Source: Anaeramoeba flamelloides (lineage: Eukaryota > Metamonada > Anaeramoebidae). From it: DNA of 64,000 nt. Shown here in pieces: positions 45,274 through 57,267 of this stretch (positions are counted from its first letter, which is position 1; every line of letters begins with the position of its first letter). Below the pieces are notes generated by a model that worked only from the letters and a program-made list of their open reading frames with translations, had not been told where the DNA came from and ran no database searches. The stretch lies in the NCBI GenBank assembly GCA_027625915.1, contig JANTQA010000051.1:4092501-4156500 (forward strand). The letters are read 5' to 3'. The translations under genes were made by a program, and so were the position numbers.

Positions 45274-48200
45274 TCTAAAAGTAACAAAAAATGAATGATT
45301 TTAACTACAGGAACACTTCAAATAACTTAACTTGTACCAAGTTTTTCCCATTAAAAGTGTTGAGGTGTCTTTGAAGGGGTTGTAAATTACCTGAAAGGGT
45401 TTGAAATACTCAAAGATTTGTAATGTTTTTAGATTGTTTGGAATGTGAAATTTTTATTCTATTTTTACTAACTAGACTCCCTTCGAACGAGAAATGACGG
45501 AAGAAAATTTGTGTCTTTGTAACTTTAAGGAATGAGAAACTCGTATTTATTTTTTTTACCAAAGGCAATCTAGTAAAATATTCCACAAGGGAACGATTTA
45601 ACTTGAATAGAAAAACTGATTTATCAATTTTAAGAAATGAATAACCATTTTTAGAAGAGAGGTCATTTTCTCTCAATTAAATTAACAGAAAAAAGGATCT
45701 AGATTCATTTTTTGTTCGTCTTTTTGAACACAAAAAAGAAAAAAGAAACATAATAAAAATATTTTATTTTTTAGAAAAACTCAATTTTAGTGATATCTGA
45801 GAGTATATATATGAAAAAATAACATTGGAAAATTTAATCTTATTTCAAACTAATTACAATAAAAATAGTTCATATATTGAAAACTTGAAGATGTAAAAAA
45901 ATTATTGATTTATTTTCACAAATATTTCATTAAATTTCTTGAAATTTGAAAGATCATTAACTATTCTTGATCAAATATCAAGTAATAAATAAACAAGGAA
46001 CTGTTATTATTTAATTCAGTTATTTGATATTATTATTATTATTAGAATTTTTAATTTTAATTAGTTTTTATTTGTTTGAAAATATCTAAAAATTTTTAAA
46101 ATAATAAAAAAACCTGTTCATACTTTGAATTTTTAGGTTATTACTAACAAACTGAAAGATTTTAGATGTTATAATAATTATTGATTAAAAATAATCAAAT
46201 TATAATTATTTCTAAAGGATACTAGTTGAATTTTCCAGGTTTTGAAATAGTATTTTGCAGGAGTTTTTAATTTAATTTTTTGGTTCTTTTTTTCTAATAT
46301 TTTTATATTCAATAAAAGAAATAATTGTTTCGAATTGTACTTAGAATAAACCAATTTTCAATTTTTTTCAAGTTTTTTAATAATTATTGTAATTTTATTG
46401 AAATTAAGTGGGATTTTTATCAAAAGTTATTCCAAGACTTTGAGAACTTTGTTTTTAAAGTTTATTTTTGGTTCAGTTCCTTTTACAAACCATAATTTTT
46501 TTTTCTTCTTTCAAATAAAATTATTTTTTTGAAATAAATTAGAAAATTGGTTGAATTTTGAACTTTTCAAAATTAGAGAAAAATGGATCAAATTTTTTAA
46601 AATTCTAATTCTTCTGAAAATAACATTAGAAATTTGAACTTGATTTTGGTGTAATCAGATTTGTACTTCATTTTCAATTTCAAGATATGTAAACTTTTTT
46701 TAAGTATTTGCTATTCAATATACTAAACTAAAATTCAAAATTTTCCACAAAGTTAAAACGTCCCAAACAATCACAATAATACAATTTCATTGAAATTGCA
46801 GATAATTTTGATTTTTTTAAAATATGAAAATCATTTTTTCATCTTTTCGTTTTTGTTTTCATTTCATTGTTTGAATTACATAATTTGTTTCGTTCGATCA
46901 AAATTTTTTTCAACTGATTGATATTATGCTAAAGTTGAGTTATTTCAAATAAAAGAACTCAAATAAAATTATTTAGTATATCTAACCATTGGATCGATCA
47001 ATATTCCTAATAGAATGTAAACAAATTTACTAATATGTATTTTTTTGTTTTGATCTCTCCAAAATTTTTAACACAACCATGATTTATTTGTATTGATAAT
47101 TATTTATTTATTGTTTTGCGAGTATTGTAATATATCAAGAAGTGTTAATATTCCAATTAGTGAATGGTTCTAATTTGGTAAATCTTCTTGAATTGATTAA
47201 ATAAGTTTTTTTTTTTCACAAATCGAATTTTGGTGTGTTAAAAATTTTGAATTGGGGTTTATAATATTTTTTATCGTTTATAAGTCTTTTAATTAATTGC
47301 CAAAATAAATTACACTTCAAGCAAGAATTTAGGCTGCTATAATTTTTTAAAATATGAATAATTTCTATTATGGGACTAGACTTTTTTCAATATAAAATTA
47401 AATCTTCTTGAGATATTTTATATTTTTTTTTTGGAATACATGTTTTTTCTATTTAAATAGATGAGTTAGAAACATCTCAACAATTAATTGATTGGATTCT
47501 CTTTGTTGAATTCAATATATTATTTATTTTCAAGAAAAAAAAAATAAAATAAACAGTTTATTTTTACTAACAATCAAGTTAATTTTTGAAAAATTTATTT
47601 CTATTTTTTGTTATATATATGAAAGTATTGATATTATAAGAGAAGTTTTTATTTGCAAATATTTTATAATATAATTAAATTCAAATTTCGACAAATAAAA
47701 TTATTTTCGGTACATGTTATTAAAAAAATATAAATTTACTAGAAGCTTAACAAAAGTTTCTCAAGTAAATGAGATCTATTTAGTAAACAAAAATTAATTG
47801 TGTAAGGCTTTAAATAAGTCGTTTTATTTGTTTTCAAAAAATGAAAAACAATATTAATAAAAAATTTTCAATCTTGAAACTGTTTTTTAAAACGTTATGT
47901 GGCGTTATTTACAAATTTTTCATTTTTTTTTTAAAAGTTAAACATTGTTTCAGTCAAAATCACCAAACTTTTTTTTTCAAATCTAGAATATTATTTCTAA
48001 ATTGCCTTTGAAGATTAAATAAGTAACAAGTAAAATAATAAACATCAAAGAATAGTTGATATCCTCCTGAAATAAAACTTAAAAATCAATATATTTTCTT
48101 AAAAATAGAAAACCCCAAATTCTTACGGTCACCTATTGAGAAAAAACAACTATGTTCATTTTGATCTTTTATTTGAAGATCAAATAAAATTCTATTAGAA

Positions 48201-50309
48201 ATAAATATAGTTTTTCAAAAATCATTTTTACTTTATCAATGACATAGAAATAACAAGTTTCATCAAGTGACTATCGATCTTGCAATAAAATTAAAATTTG
48301 CAAATGAATTAGGTGAAAAAAAAATCGAAAATAAAAAAACAAAATGTGTAAAAAAAGTGAAAAAATTATTTCAATTTTGGAATTTCTGAAATAAATTTTT
48401 TCTTATAATATCCATTCAAATCCTTTAAATATATGTAATTCGCTCTTCAAAACTGGCTAACATTTGATTGGAAAAATATTTTGTAGTTTGTAACCTATAA
48501 ATTTGTCAAAAAAATTGCCGAAATAATTTTTTAAAGAATTACCAAAAAATTTTTTTTTAACAAATTGTTTGGCCTTATTCACAAGAAACCTTATAACAAT
48601 TCAAATCATTTTTCTCAGAAAAAAATTGATTTTGAATTTTGATCATAAAATTACAAAATTCTCAAATATCTTTTAAAAAAATTTTATTATGAAAAATCAA
48701 ATTTTATCTTAGAACAAAAACACCTTCATTTTATTTCGAAGCAAAATTTTTACAAATGACCGTATAAATCCAATGATTATAAATATTATTCTTAAAATAA
48801 TTCTAATATTTTTCAATATGTTCAATAAATCATTTTTTTGGTTAATCAAAAAAAATATCTCAGAATATAAAACCTTTATATTAAAATTCCTGGTAACAAA
48901 GAAATAAAGATTTGATATCATGTAATAATGATGAAAATAGTAATAAAATAGTTAAAAAATTTTTATAATGCAAAAAATAAAATGAATTTTTATTAGTTTC
49001 TTTTTTAAATAAAAACTGAAAATAAAAAAAGATCTCACCAAAAAATTTATTCTTTTTTGGTTTTTTGTAGTCAATCATTATTTTTTTGGAACTTTGAATC
49101 TTCAATATTTGAAAGTATAGAATATCTCTTTATAAAATATTGTAAAAATTTACATTTTTTACCATTAAAGGCTGATTACTTATTTTATTTTTAAATCTTC
49201 TTTTTGTTACTAAAAAATATTATATTGTTTTCTGTTTTTTGTTGTTTCAAATGCTAGTAATGGGAATTTGTATTTTGTCAAATTATGTTTTTTATATAGC
49301 ATTTATCCCAACTTTTTTAATTGATAATTTTTTGAGTTTTAATTAATTATTCAAAACTATGAGTATTCAGAACATTTATGTTTCGTTTAAAATAAAATCA
49401 ATGTTTTTTTTTTCATGTGTTGTCCACAATAGAAAAATCTAATTCACTACCCAATAGCATACCCAAGTTCAAACCAATTTTGAAAGCCAACTAATTGAAG
49501 CCACGAGAAAACTTTAATTTAGGGATTATATTTGCTAGAGATTCTTTTCAATTTTTTTAAAATTTTTATTATCTTTTGGTTTTTTTTTTGATTGTAAAAA
49601 TACTTCTATATAAAATTAGCTCTATTTTTTAATGTAAATTTTCAAATTTGATCCTTATTGAATTTTTGGAATTTCTTATTTAATAGTAGAACTTTAAGAA
49701 ACCTATACCATTATTCCTTATTGATTATTGGTTTCTTTGATCAAACAAAAAAAGTATAATTTTTGTTTTTTGATAAAAAAAGAATTAAAATGTTGTTTCA
49801 TGATACAACACAAAACTATTATTTTCACAAAATTTTTTCTTATTAAGTACTATTTGAAACAAAATCAATTAATACCTTTTTATCCATTTATGCTAATTCA
49901 AAATTAAACTTCAAAAATTTGTTTAAATCTGAACAGAGTATAGAAATGTGATTTCCTATGTTCATATATATATATATATATACTTTAAAAAAAACATTGG
50001 TTAAATTTAAGTAATGGGTTAGTGGCTTTCAAAAATGGGGGTATTCACATCACGGTAACTAGAAAACAATCAACCTTCATTTCAATGAAACAAAACATAA
50101 ATCAAAATTGTTAAATAATTTGTTAATGTAATTCAATTTTTCAAATTTTATCATTAATAACTCTGAAGAACTGTATTTTTGAAAGTTTGTTAAAAAGATA
50201 TTCATTTTTATTCTAAAATTTGAAAGAGGTATTTTCTTTTTATTAAAGAAGAATCTTAAAAAAAATATAATCATACAAAATGCAAGATATGCAATTAATT
50301 GGTTGAATT
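45274..50309. other. 5-kb spacer between LSM3 and the orphan gene
   Basis: AT-rich. Contains part of a dispersed repeat at about 47900-48500 (shared with 59200-59790), a short repeat at 46985-47045, another at 49630-49715 (shared with 17180-17265), and a TA run at 49967-49982. An 88-codon minus frame at 45410-45676 shows no homology. No gene supported. Confidence 0.5.
47900..48500. repeat. Diverged dispersed repeat, copy 1
   Basis: Shared blocks in the same order with 59200-59790: ATCAAAGAATAGTTGATATC (there ATCAAAGAATAGTCGATATC), TTGAGAAAAAACAAC, GTTCATTTTGATCT, AAAACAAAATGTGTAAAAA and TTTCAATTTTGGAATTTC. Origin unknown. Confidence 0.6.
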
Positions 50310-51377
50310 CTATTTAAATGATTTGTTTTTATTTTGTGAAAGTTTCCATTCCCTTTCCCTTTGATATTTCTTTGCTAATTCAAGTTGGTGTAATATTAAT
50401 TCATCAAAACTTGAGGAGTCTGTATCAGAATTTGAATCTGGATTCTGTTTATCACCCAAGTCCTCTTTTTGAAACTGGTAATGGCGTTCGTGTTTTTTAG
50501 GGTGTTTGTTTGATAAACCATTAGAGTCAAAGTTAAAATTGGAATCAGAGCCAAAAATAGAATCAGAATCAGAATCAGAAGAACTTGAGTGCGAAAAATT
50601 TGAAAAGTATTTCTGGAGGTGGCGTTCATTGAAATAATTCTTAAAGGTATTAAAATTTAAAAATTGATTACTGAATGTGATCATCTCAGATGTTTCGTGT
50701 GAACGCTTTCTGATAAGGGGGGTTGTTCCCAAGAATTTTGAGATTGTTTTTGATTTCTTTTTTTTTTGTTTTATTTTTCTTGGGTTTCTCTTTTTCTTTC
50801 CCAGATTGTGTTTATTTCTCTTGGGTTTTTTGTTTTGTATCAAATCAAAGTTATATTTTTTCTTCTCATTAAGAAGATCGTTGTCAAAATTTAAATCAAT
50901 TCTTTCTAAGCCAACACTTTTTAATGAAGAGTCTATATTTAATTCTTTATTACTAATTTGAGAGTTTTCCAAAATATTCATATTTGAGAATTTGTTTTGT
51001 TTTTCAATTGTTATAAGTTTTTCATCGATACAATTCTCTGAATTTGAATTGTTTAATTCTTCACAAGTTTTCTTCTTTTTTTGAAGTTCCAAATTTTCGT
51101 TTGTTTTTAAATTTGCCCTTTGTCCTTCATTCAATGATTCCGATTTGGGAGAGAGAAAAATTTCTTCTTGTTCTGTTGAGTCAGGGAAAATACTCGGAAG
51201 ATGAAGACTTATCGAATCTGGACGTAGTAGTGGCATATTGTTCTCTTGGCTTTGATTTTCTTTTTCATTAAGATCATTAAGATCTATTTCGGTAAGTGAA
51301 GGTAAGTTCTGCCATAAAGATTCAAGAGAGAGAAAATCGTCATTATTCAGTTTGTCAGGGAAAAGATCGTCGGACAT
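50310..51377 (-). CDS. Acidic/Ser/Lys-rich orphan protein, probably nuclear
   Basis: 355 residues from ATG at 51377 to TAG. No family recognised. The N-terminus (MSDDLFPDKLNNDDFLSLES, then LWQNLPSLTEIDL) is acidic with spaced bulky hydrophobics, like a transactivation segment. The middle is Asn/Lys/Glu-rich and has a strongly basic stretch at about 180-215 (KKRNPRKIKQKKKKSK), a likely nuclear localisation signal. A Ser-Asp tract near 265-290 (SSSSDSDSDSIFGSDSNF) could be a CK2 target. The C-terminus FDELILHQLELAKKYQRERE is predicted helical. The long intact frame with G/C-richer codons than the flanks supports a real gene. Regulatory or chromatin roles are guesses only. Confidence 0.7.
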   Translation of the reverse strand: MSDDLFPDKLNNDDFLSLESLWQNLPSLTEIDLNDLNEKENQSQENNMPLLRPDSISLHLPSIFPDSTEQEEIFLSPKSESLNEGQRANLKTNENLELQKKKKTCEELNNSNSENCIDEKLITIEKQNKFSNMNILENSQISNKELNIDSSLKSVGLERIDLNFDNDLLNEKKKYNFDLIQNKKPKRNKHNLGKKKRNPRKIKQKKKKSKTISKFLGTTPLIRKRSHETSEMITFSNQFLNFNTFKNYFNERHLQKYFSNFSHSSSSDSDSDSIFGSDSNFNFDSNGLSNKHPKKHERHYQFQKEDLGDKQNPDSNSDTDSSSFDELILHQLELAKKYQREREWKLSQNKNKSFK

Positions 51378-52503
51378 AAAAAAGATTAAGTTATAGAAAA
51401 CTTTGGTGTCTTGGGGTGTTGTAAAGAAAATAACTTTTTAAAGGCTTTAGGAAAAGCGAGAAAAAAATGATTCTTTTTAACAAAATTCTTTAGTAATTTC
51501 AGGCATTTATACTTAAATTTCAACTTGTTCAAAATGTTTTAGAATCATGATTTAATAGAATATTTTGGTATTTATTTAATATACCAAGGTATCGTGTTTT
51601 TAAATATCTTTATTTAAGGGAGTATTGACTATTAATTCAAATTTTTTAAACATTTCTAAAATAATCAGAAAAGAGTATTTTTTACAATGGGTAGTTCTTG
51701 TATTGATTTTTAGAATTCAAATTACATATTGAAAAATAATTTATTCATTTTTTTTCAAAATTGAAAAATTAAACTACCAAATTTAAAGTTGAATTACATT
51801 ATCTACTTTGTGATATGTTAAATGGTTAACATTTTGATTATATCTCAGCATTCTATTATGGTATTTTTTTTTTATATTTTGGAAAATAAAGGAATATATT
51901 ATTGTTATCGTAAGACTTTCAGAATAAGAATAAAAAAACTTAGTCCAATAAAATAAGATTTTTAGGATCAAATTGAAAATTAAAAACAAAAGTTAAAATA
52001 TTGACTTCTAATATTAGACTCTTGTTTGTATTAAAATTGTGGCAAAATTACAATGGAAAGGAATGAAATAGGTCATAAATAAATAGAATAAAAAAAAGAG
52101 ATGATCAACAATCGTTAGATTAATCATTGTATGTTTACTATACATTAGTATGAAAAAATAAAAATGAAAATTTAAAAAATATTTAAAACTTCTACATTCA
52201 CTAACCTTTTATTTTTAATAATAAAGTTTATTCATAATATAATAAAAATTATAGAACTTCAAATTCATGTAACTATTATATTTATTTTGGTTAGTAGTAA
52301 ACATCTTTTTTAAAAGTCTCGGGTCAAGAAAAAAAAGTTTTTTTTCGGGTAAAAAATCCAAATAAACGAAAGGATGAATTTTAGTTTAATTCGACTTGGA
52401 GATATTAATTTCGATAGATAATAACTAATAGTTTTGAAAAGGTTGTAATCATCTAATAAAACTGCAATATAGAAAAAAATTACATATGATAATTGTTCAA
52501 TGT

Positions 52504-52539
<36 letters not shown>

Positions 52540-54558
52540 TGAAATAAACAGTTAATTTATGTAATTATCGCTTTATTTCAAAAATTAAAAAAAAAAAAAA
52601 GCGAAATTACTGTCCGTAGATTACCTATTTTTTCCAAAATTCGGTAGAATTGAGAAAAAATCAAAGATTTTACTCAATTCGTTTAAATTCTGGAAAACCT
52701 AAACGGTTATTTTCGTACTTTATAAAAAAAACCGAAAATTTCTTAAACTTTCAGTTTATTTCAAAAATTAAAAAAACCTGAAGGAAAAATCAAAATAATC
52801 AAAAATATTTTTTTCAATTTAGATTAAAAAATAATTCATTAATAGTTAAAATAATTGAGTATCCATCTGAGAGATATTTATTAAATTTAAAATATTTTTA
52901 AAATATTTTATTATAACTTCTTGATTGTGAATAACAATTATAATCAATTATTTTACTATTAAATTTCAAAAAAATCTTAATAGAACCTGGAAAATTGGAT
53001 TTTCCAACTTTCATTATTAATTATTCTTGAAAATAATTTGTATACAAGGTCTTTTATTAACCAATACTGTTTATTATAAGTTAAGCTATCAAAAAGTAAA
53101 AACAATAGAAAATTTTTAATTTTTTTTAAAAAAAATTTTTTCATGATCCTATATTGTGAAATATTTGAAATTTAAAAAAATTATTAATATTATTATGATT
53201 TAGGTCAAAAAATGAAATAGTTTGAAAAATCAAAATTATTTCTAAATTGAATGTTAAGTGTAGTAATGATGTTCTTTCGACTGTTTAAATTGTGTCCAAA
53301 ATTTTGGAATCTAGTTTATATATCGGTGTTGATATTTGAACTTAGGAATTCACATTTCGATACCGAGTTTCATTTTAAAATATCTTTAAGAGTTGAATCT
53401 TAAATTAATATAAATAATGAAAAAATATTGAATCCTTTTATTTCAAATTTTTCTCATGATTAAAAATTTTGGAAAAGAAAAAGATTTTTGTAGTACAATC
53501 AAAAAATTATCTTTTTCTGATTTTTTTACCAAAAAAACTAATTCTTATTTTTCAAAATGTTCAGAATTCTTTTCTAAATCTGATTGAAAGAACATTTCTT
53601 CTGTTAATTTTTTCATTAAATATATAAGCACCTTTCTTTTCTTTATCTAATTGGACAATATTTTGAACCTGAGATAAATTTTCTGAGTGGGTTAAAATTC
53701 GTTATATGTGTTAATTAATTTATCATACTTGATTATTTAATTATTGATAGAATGATACTAATAATTATGTAAAATTCAATAATTGCCCCATAAATCAACA
53801 CTACTTCACATTGTTGCCTAATATTTAGTGGGTATTTCAAAACTGAGTAAAAGGAAAAAAAACACTTTTATTTCAAAAACAATTTATTTTCATCTTTGGA
53901 TAAAAGATCATATTTACTGATAAATTCAAATATTTTTAAATAATATTTTTAGTTCAATATCCCATTTTATAAATCACATTTCTCAACTTTTAAAACAAAA
54001 CGACCAAATAGAAAGAACCTGATGAAGCACTGTCAATTTTTCAAAGTTTCTTAACATTTAAAAGAATAAAATGCTCTCTTCAAAGCTCGTGAAAAAAAAA
54101 TTTGTAAAATGGAAAATGAAGTAAAATTTTCAGATATTTATTAGAATTTATCAGTACCTTTACCAAAATGAAACTAAAGTGTTTGTAATACAGGAATAGA
54201 AATTATTTGAAACCTATCTCGTTAATTTTTATATTTCAGTTCTAAAAATTATATTATGGAAACAATTCTTCAAATCAAGATTCCTTCAATCCAATTCTAA
54301 CAAAACCACAAAAGAGTCATTCAAAAAATGTATTAATTAAAAAGGATCTAACTTTAAAGACAAAATACTAAATATTCATCCCAAAGAAATAATTTAAAAT
54401 TAATTAGTAAGACTTACGTAATTTTTTAGGAAACGAAAGGGAAATAAGACAAAGCCAAACAACCAATTCCAAAAGAAATCTCCAAGAAAACATATTTTAT
54501 TTTCTTTCATTTCTCTTTTTATTTTTATAAAGTCTTTTTGATCTCAAATCATAAAGTA
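51378..54558. other. Spacer between the orphan gene and the RBM28-like gene
   Basis: AT-rich, with a 28-T run at 52507-52534. About 53215-53325 recurs at 60620-60730 (AAATTGAATGTTAAGTGTA against AAATTGAATGTAAAGTGTA, and GTGTCCAAA, TTTTGGAAT). No gene seen. Confidence 0.5.
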
Positions 54559-57267
54559 ATGGAAAAAAAAACAAATTCATTTCGTTTAACAAGATTTGCT
54601 TTATTTATTAAAGGGATCCCCTATTCTGTTGACGAAACTACACTCCAAGATTTTTTTAGTGATATCGGGCCTGTTGCTGGATGTTCGATAGCACGAGACA
54701 GTATGGGCGAGTCGAAAGGTTTTGGCTTTATTAAATACCAAAACAAAGATGACTCCGCTCGTGCGATTGAGAAATTTCATCGATCCAAATTCTTGGGGCG
54801 AAGATTAATTGTTGAACCCGCACAGCCCAAAGAGAGGGAAGAAAGGACTCCAAAGTCCAAAGATGAAAAGCCAACCGATCAAAAGACAACGGATCAAAAA
54901 CCAAAAAATTTTAGAAGCCACTATGAAAAAAAAAAAGCGTTAGGTGACTCTGTGGAAATGGAGGTGTTATCAGAAATGTTTGGTATTGACGAAATTATTG
55001 AAGACAATGAAATTCCTACAAACAAAAAAGAAAAAGAACAACAAAGAAGGAAAGAAAACGAAAAACGAAAAGAAAAAGAAAGAGAAAAACGAAAAGACAA
55101 GGAAAGAGAAAAGCGGAAAGAAAGAGAACGAAAGAAGCAAAGCAACTCTGAGGAAGGCAACAGGTTTTCAAAGGAAAACAAAGAAATTAATAAATTCGGC
55201 TTTGATAGTAATGCCAAAATTATTGTGAGAAACGCACCTTTCCAATTAACAAAAAAAGAAGTTTTAAAAGTCTTTAGGAAAGTTGGCGATGTTTATGACG
55301 TTTTCTTCCCAAAAGGAAAAAAAGGATTTTTTTTTGTGCAATATAGAACAAAGAAAACAGCAGAAAAAGCTGTAAAAACCTTAAACGAAAGCAACTTTAA
55401 AGGAAGAACAATAGCTGTTGATATGTCTTATCCAAAACAACATTTTGAAAGGAAAATGAAACAATTTCAAAATTTACAAAAAAAGAAAGAAAAAGAAGAC
55501 GGGGAAAAAAGAGAAACAGAAAACGAAGAAAAAAAGGACGAAAAAGAAGAAGAAGAAGAAGAAGAAAGTGATGAAGAAAAAGAAGAATCTGATAGTGATG
55601 ATGATGAAACCGATGAGGAGGAGGAGATGGGCTCTGTCTCAGACTCAGATTCCGATTCTTATTCTGATTTCGAACAAGAAGAACTAGACTATGAAGAAAT
55701 CAAGAAAAAAAAAAACGAAGAAAGGAATCTCCGAACACTGTTTTTAAGAAACGTAACCTTTGAAGCAACACCCGAGGATTTGACAAAGGAGTTTGGACTA
55801 TTTGGAGAAGTTGAATCTGCACTAATTGTCAAGGACAAAGTCACACAAAAGCCAACTGGATCCGCCTTTGTAACATTCAAAACTGTCGAGGCATCAAATT
55901 CAGCATTAGAAAGGGGCCAGGTAAAAACTGAAACAGGCGGCAACAAAAAAGGTGAAAATGAAAAAAATTTAAAATGGAACAAAAAAACCTTTGTTTCCGA
56001 TCTATTTAGTCAATCTGGGATCACCATTTTGGGAAGAACAGTACGAATTTCACGGGCGCTCTCAAGAACCGGAGTTAAAAAACTTGAAGACGATAAAAAA
56101 TTAAAGGAACAGGAATCAAGGAACCTGCATCTAGCAGAAATTGGAGAAATTAAACCCGACGATCCCTTATTTTCGAAATTATCGAAAAACGATCGAAAAA
56201 AAAGAGAAAAGGCCAGGCAAGCCAAAATAAGAAAATTAAAAAATGAAAAATATTTTGTATCCAAAACAAGACTGAGTGTGAGAAACCTTCCCAAAAGGAT
56301 CGACGAAATCTCATTAAAGCAAATTTTTGAAAGCGTTCTTGAAAGGAAGAAAAAGGGGAAACCCCAAAAGAGCAACAATAATGGAAAAGGCAAGCCAAAT
56401 AAAGTGTTGAAAGTAAATATTGTTCAGCGACCTGAAGGCGATTCTTCCAGGTTTGGGTTTGTGCTCTTCAAAAACCATAACGACGCATTGACAGCTTTGA
56501 AGAAAACAAACAATAACCCAAATATATTTGGTGAAAACCAGAGGCTAATTGTTGAATTCTCAATCGAGGACCAAAGAAAGATCGATCTTCTGAAGAATAG
56601 AAGAAAAAGGAAATTTGAAAAAATGGTGAAAAAACATCAAAGAAAGAAATTAAAATCTGAAAGCACCAACTCAGATCCAAATACAAACACAGAATCAAAT
56701 CTTGAACAAGATGAAAAAAGATTAAAAAATAATGAAAATTTACCAAAAAAGCCACTCACTAGACGAGAAAAAAGAATAAGAAAAAGACAAATGCAAAATG
56801 AAAATGATAACGATCATGAAAATGATGATTATAATAATGATCGAAGAGGAAGAGGAAGAGGAAGAGGAAGAGGAAGAGGAAGGGGAAGAGGAAGAGGAAG
56901 AGGCGGAAGAGGTGGAAGAGGTGGAAGAGGTGGAAGAGGTGGAAGAGGTGGAAGAGGTGGAAGAGGTGGAAGAGGAAGAGGCAGAGGCAGAGATAGAGAT
57001 AGCGATAATAACTATAACAGAGAAAGAGGAGAAAGAGGGGAAAGAGGGGAAAGAAGAGGAAGGGGTGGAAGAGGTGGAAGAGGTGGAAGAGGAAGAGGTA
57101 GAGGCAGAGATAGAGATAGCAATAATAACTATAACAGAGAAAGAGGAGAAAGAAGAGGTGGAAGAGGTGGAAGAGGAAGAGGTGGAAGAGGTAGAGGTGG
57201 AAGAGGTAGAGGTAGAGGAGGTAGAGGAGGAAGAGGAAGAGGTAGAGGTAGAAATAATAAATATTAA
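54559..57267 (+). CDS. RBM28: RBM28/Nop4-like nucleolar RNA-binding protein with a Gly/Arg tail
   Basis: Nop4/RBM28 proteins have four RRMs and act in 60S ribosome assembly in the nucleolus. ATG at 54559 gives 902 residues; an in-frame TTG lies seven codons upstream. RRM1 at about 14-93 (FALFIKGIPYSVDE, KGFGFIKY); a Lys/Glu linker; RRM2 at 219-295 (IIVRNAPFQLTKKEV, GFFFVQY); an acidic tract at about 325-375; RRM3 at 392-500 (TLFLRNVTFEATPEDL, GSAFVTF) with a loop insert; RRM4 at 572-680 (RLSVRNLPKRIDEI, then RFGFVLF). NNNPNIFGENQRLIVEFSIE is close to human NNNPEIFG and VEFSLEDRRKL and fixes the family. Residues about 757-902 are (Gly-Arg)n and (Gly-Gly-Arg)n, interrupted by two near-identical RDRDSxNNYNRERGER modules. 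Human RBM28 lacks such a tail. It is encoded by a GGAAGA/GGTAGA tandem tract. Confidence 0.88.
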   Translation: MEKKTNSFRLTRFALFIKGIPYSVDETTLQDFFSDIGPVAGCSIARDSMGESKGFGFIKYQNKDDSARAIEKFHRSKFLGRRLIVEPAQPKEREERTPKSKDEKPTDQKTTDQKPKNFRSHYEKKKALGDSVEMEVLSEMFGIDEIIEDNEIPTNKKEKEQQRRKENEKRKEKEREKRKDKEREKRKERERKKQSNSEEGNRFSKENKEINKFGFDSNAKIIVRNAPFQLTKKEVLKVFRKVGDVYDVFFPKGKKGFFFVQYRTKKTAEKAVKTLNESNFKGRTIAVDMSYPKQHFERKMKQFQNLQKKKEKEDGEKRETENEEKKDEKEEEEEEESDEEKEESDSDDDETDEEEEMGSVSDSDSDSYSDFEQEELDYEEIKKKKNEERNLRTLFLRNVTFEATPEDLTKEFGLFGEVESALIVKDKVTQKPTGSAFVTFKTVEASNSALERGQVKTETGGNKKGENEKNLKWNKKTFVSDLFSQSGITILGRTVRISRALSRTGVKKLEDDKKLKEQESRNLHLAEIGEIKPDDPLFSKLSKNDRKKREKARQAKIRKLKNEKYFVSKTRLSVRNLPKRIDEISLKQIFESVLERKKKGKPQKSNNNGKGKPNKVLKVNIVQRPEGDSSRFGFVLFKNHNDALTALKKTNNNPNIFGENQRLIVEFSIEDQRKIDLLKNRRKRKFEKMVKKHQRKKLKSESTNSDPNTNTESNLEQDEKRLKNNENLPKKPLTRREKRIRKRQMQNENDNDHENDDYNNDRRGRGRGRGRGRGRGRGRGRGGRGGRGGRGGRGGRGGRGGRGGRGRGRGRDRDSDNNYNRERGERGERGERRGRGGRGGRGGRGRGRGRDRDSNNNYNRERGERRGGRGGRGRGGRGRGGRGRGRGGRGGRGRGRGRNNKY
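56838..57250 (+). repeat. Purine-only coding microsatellite (GGAAGA / GGTGGAAGA)n
   Basis: Imperfect tandem 6- and 9-mers encoding the Gly/Arg tail, with an internal duplication of a block containing GATAGAGATAGC (57001-57010 and 57111-57120). All frames stay open, which creates false Glu-rich frames. Confidence 0.85.

Noticed and set aside
45410-45676. 88-codon minus-strand frame upstream of LSM3
   Set aside because: No homology. It may overlap the LSM3 5' UTR and carries no conserved blocks.
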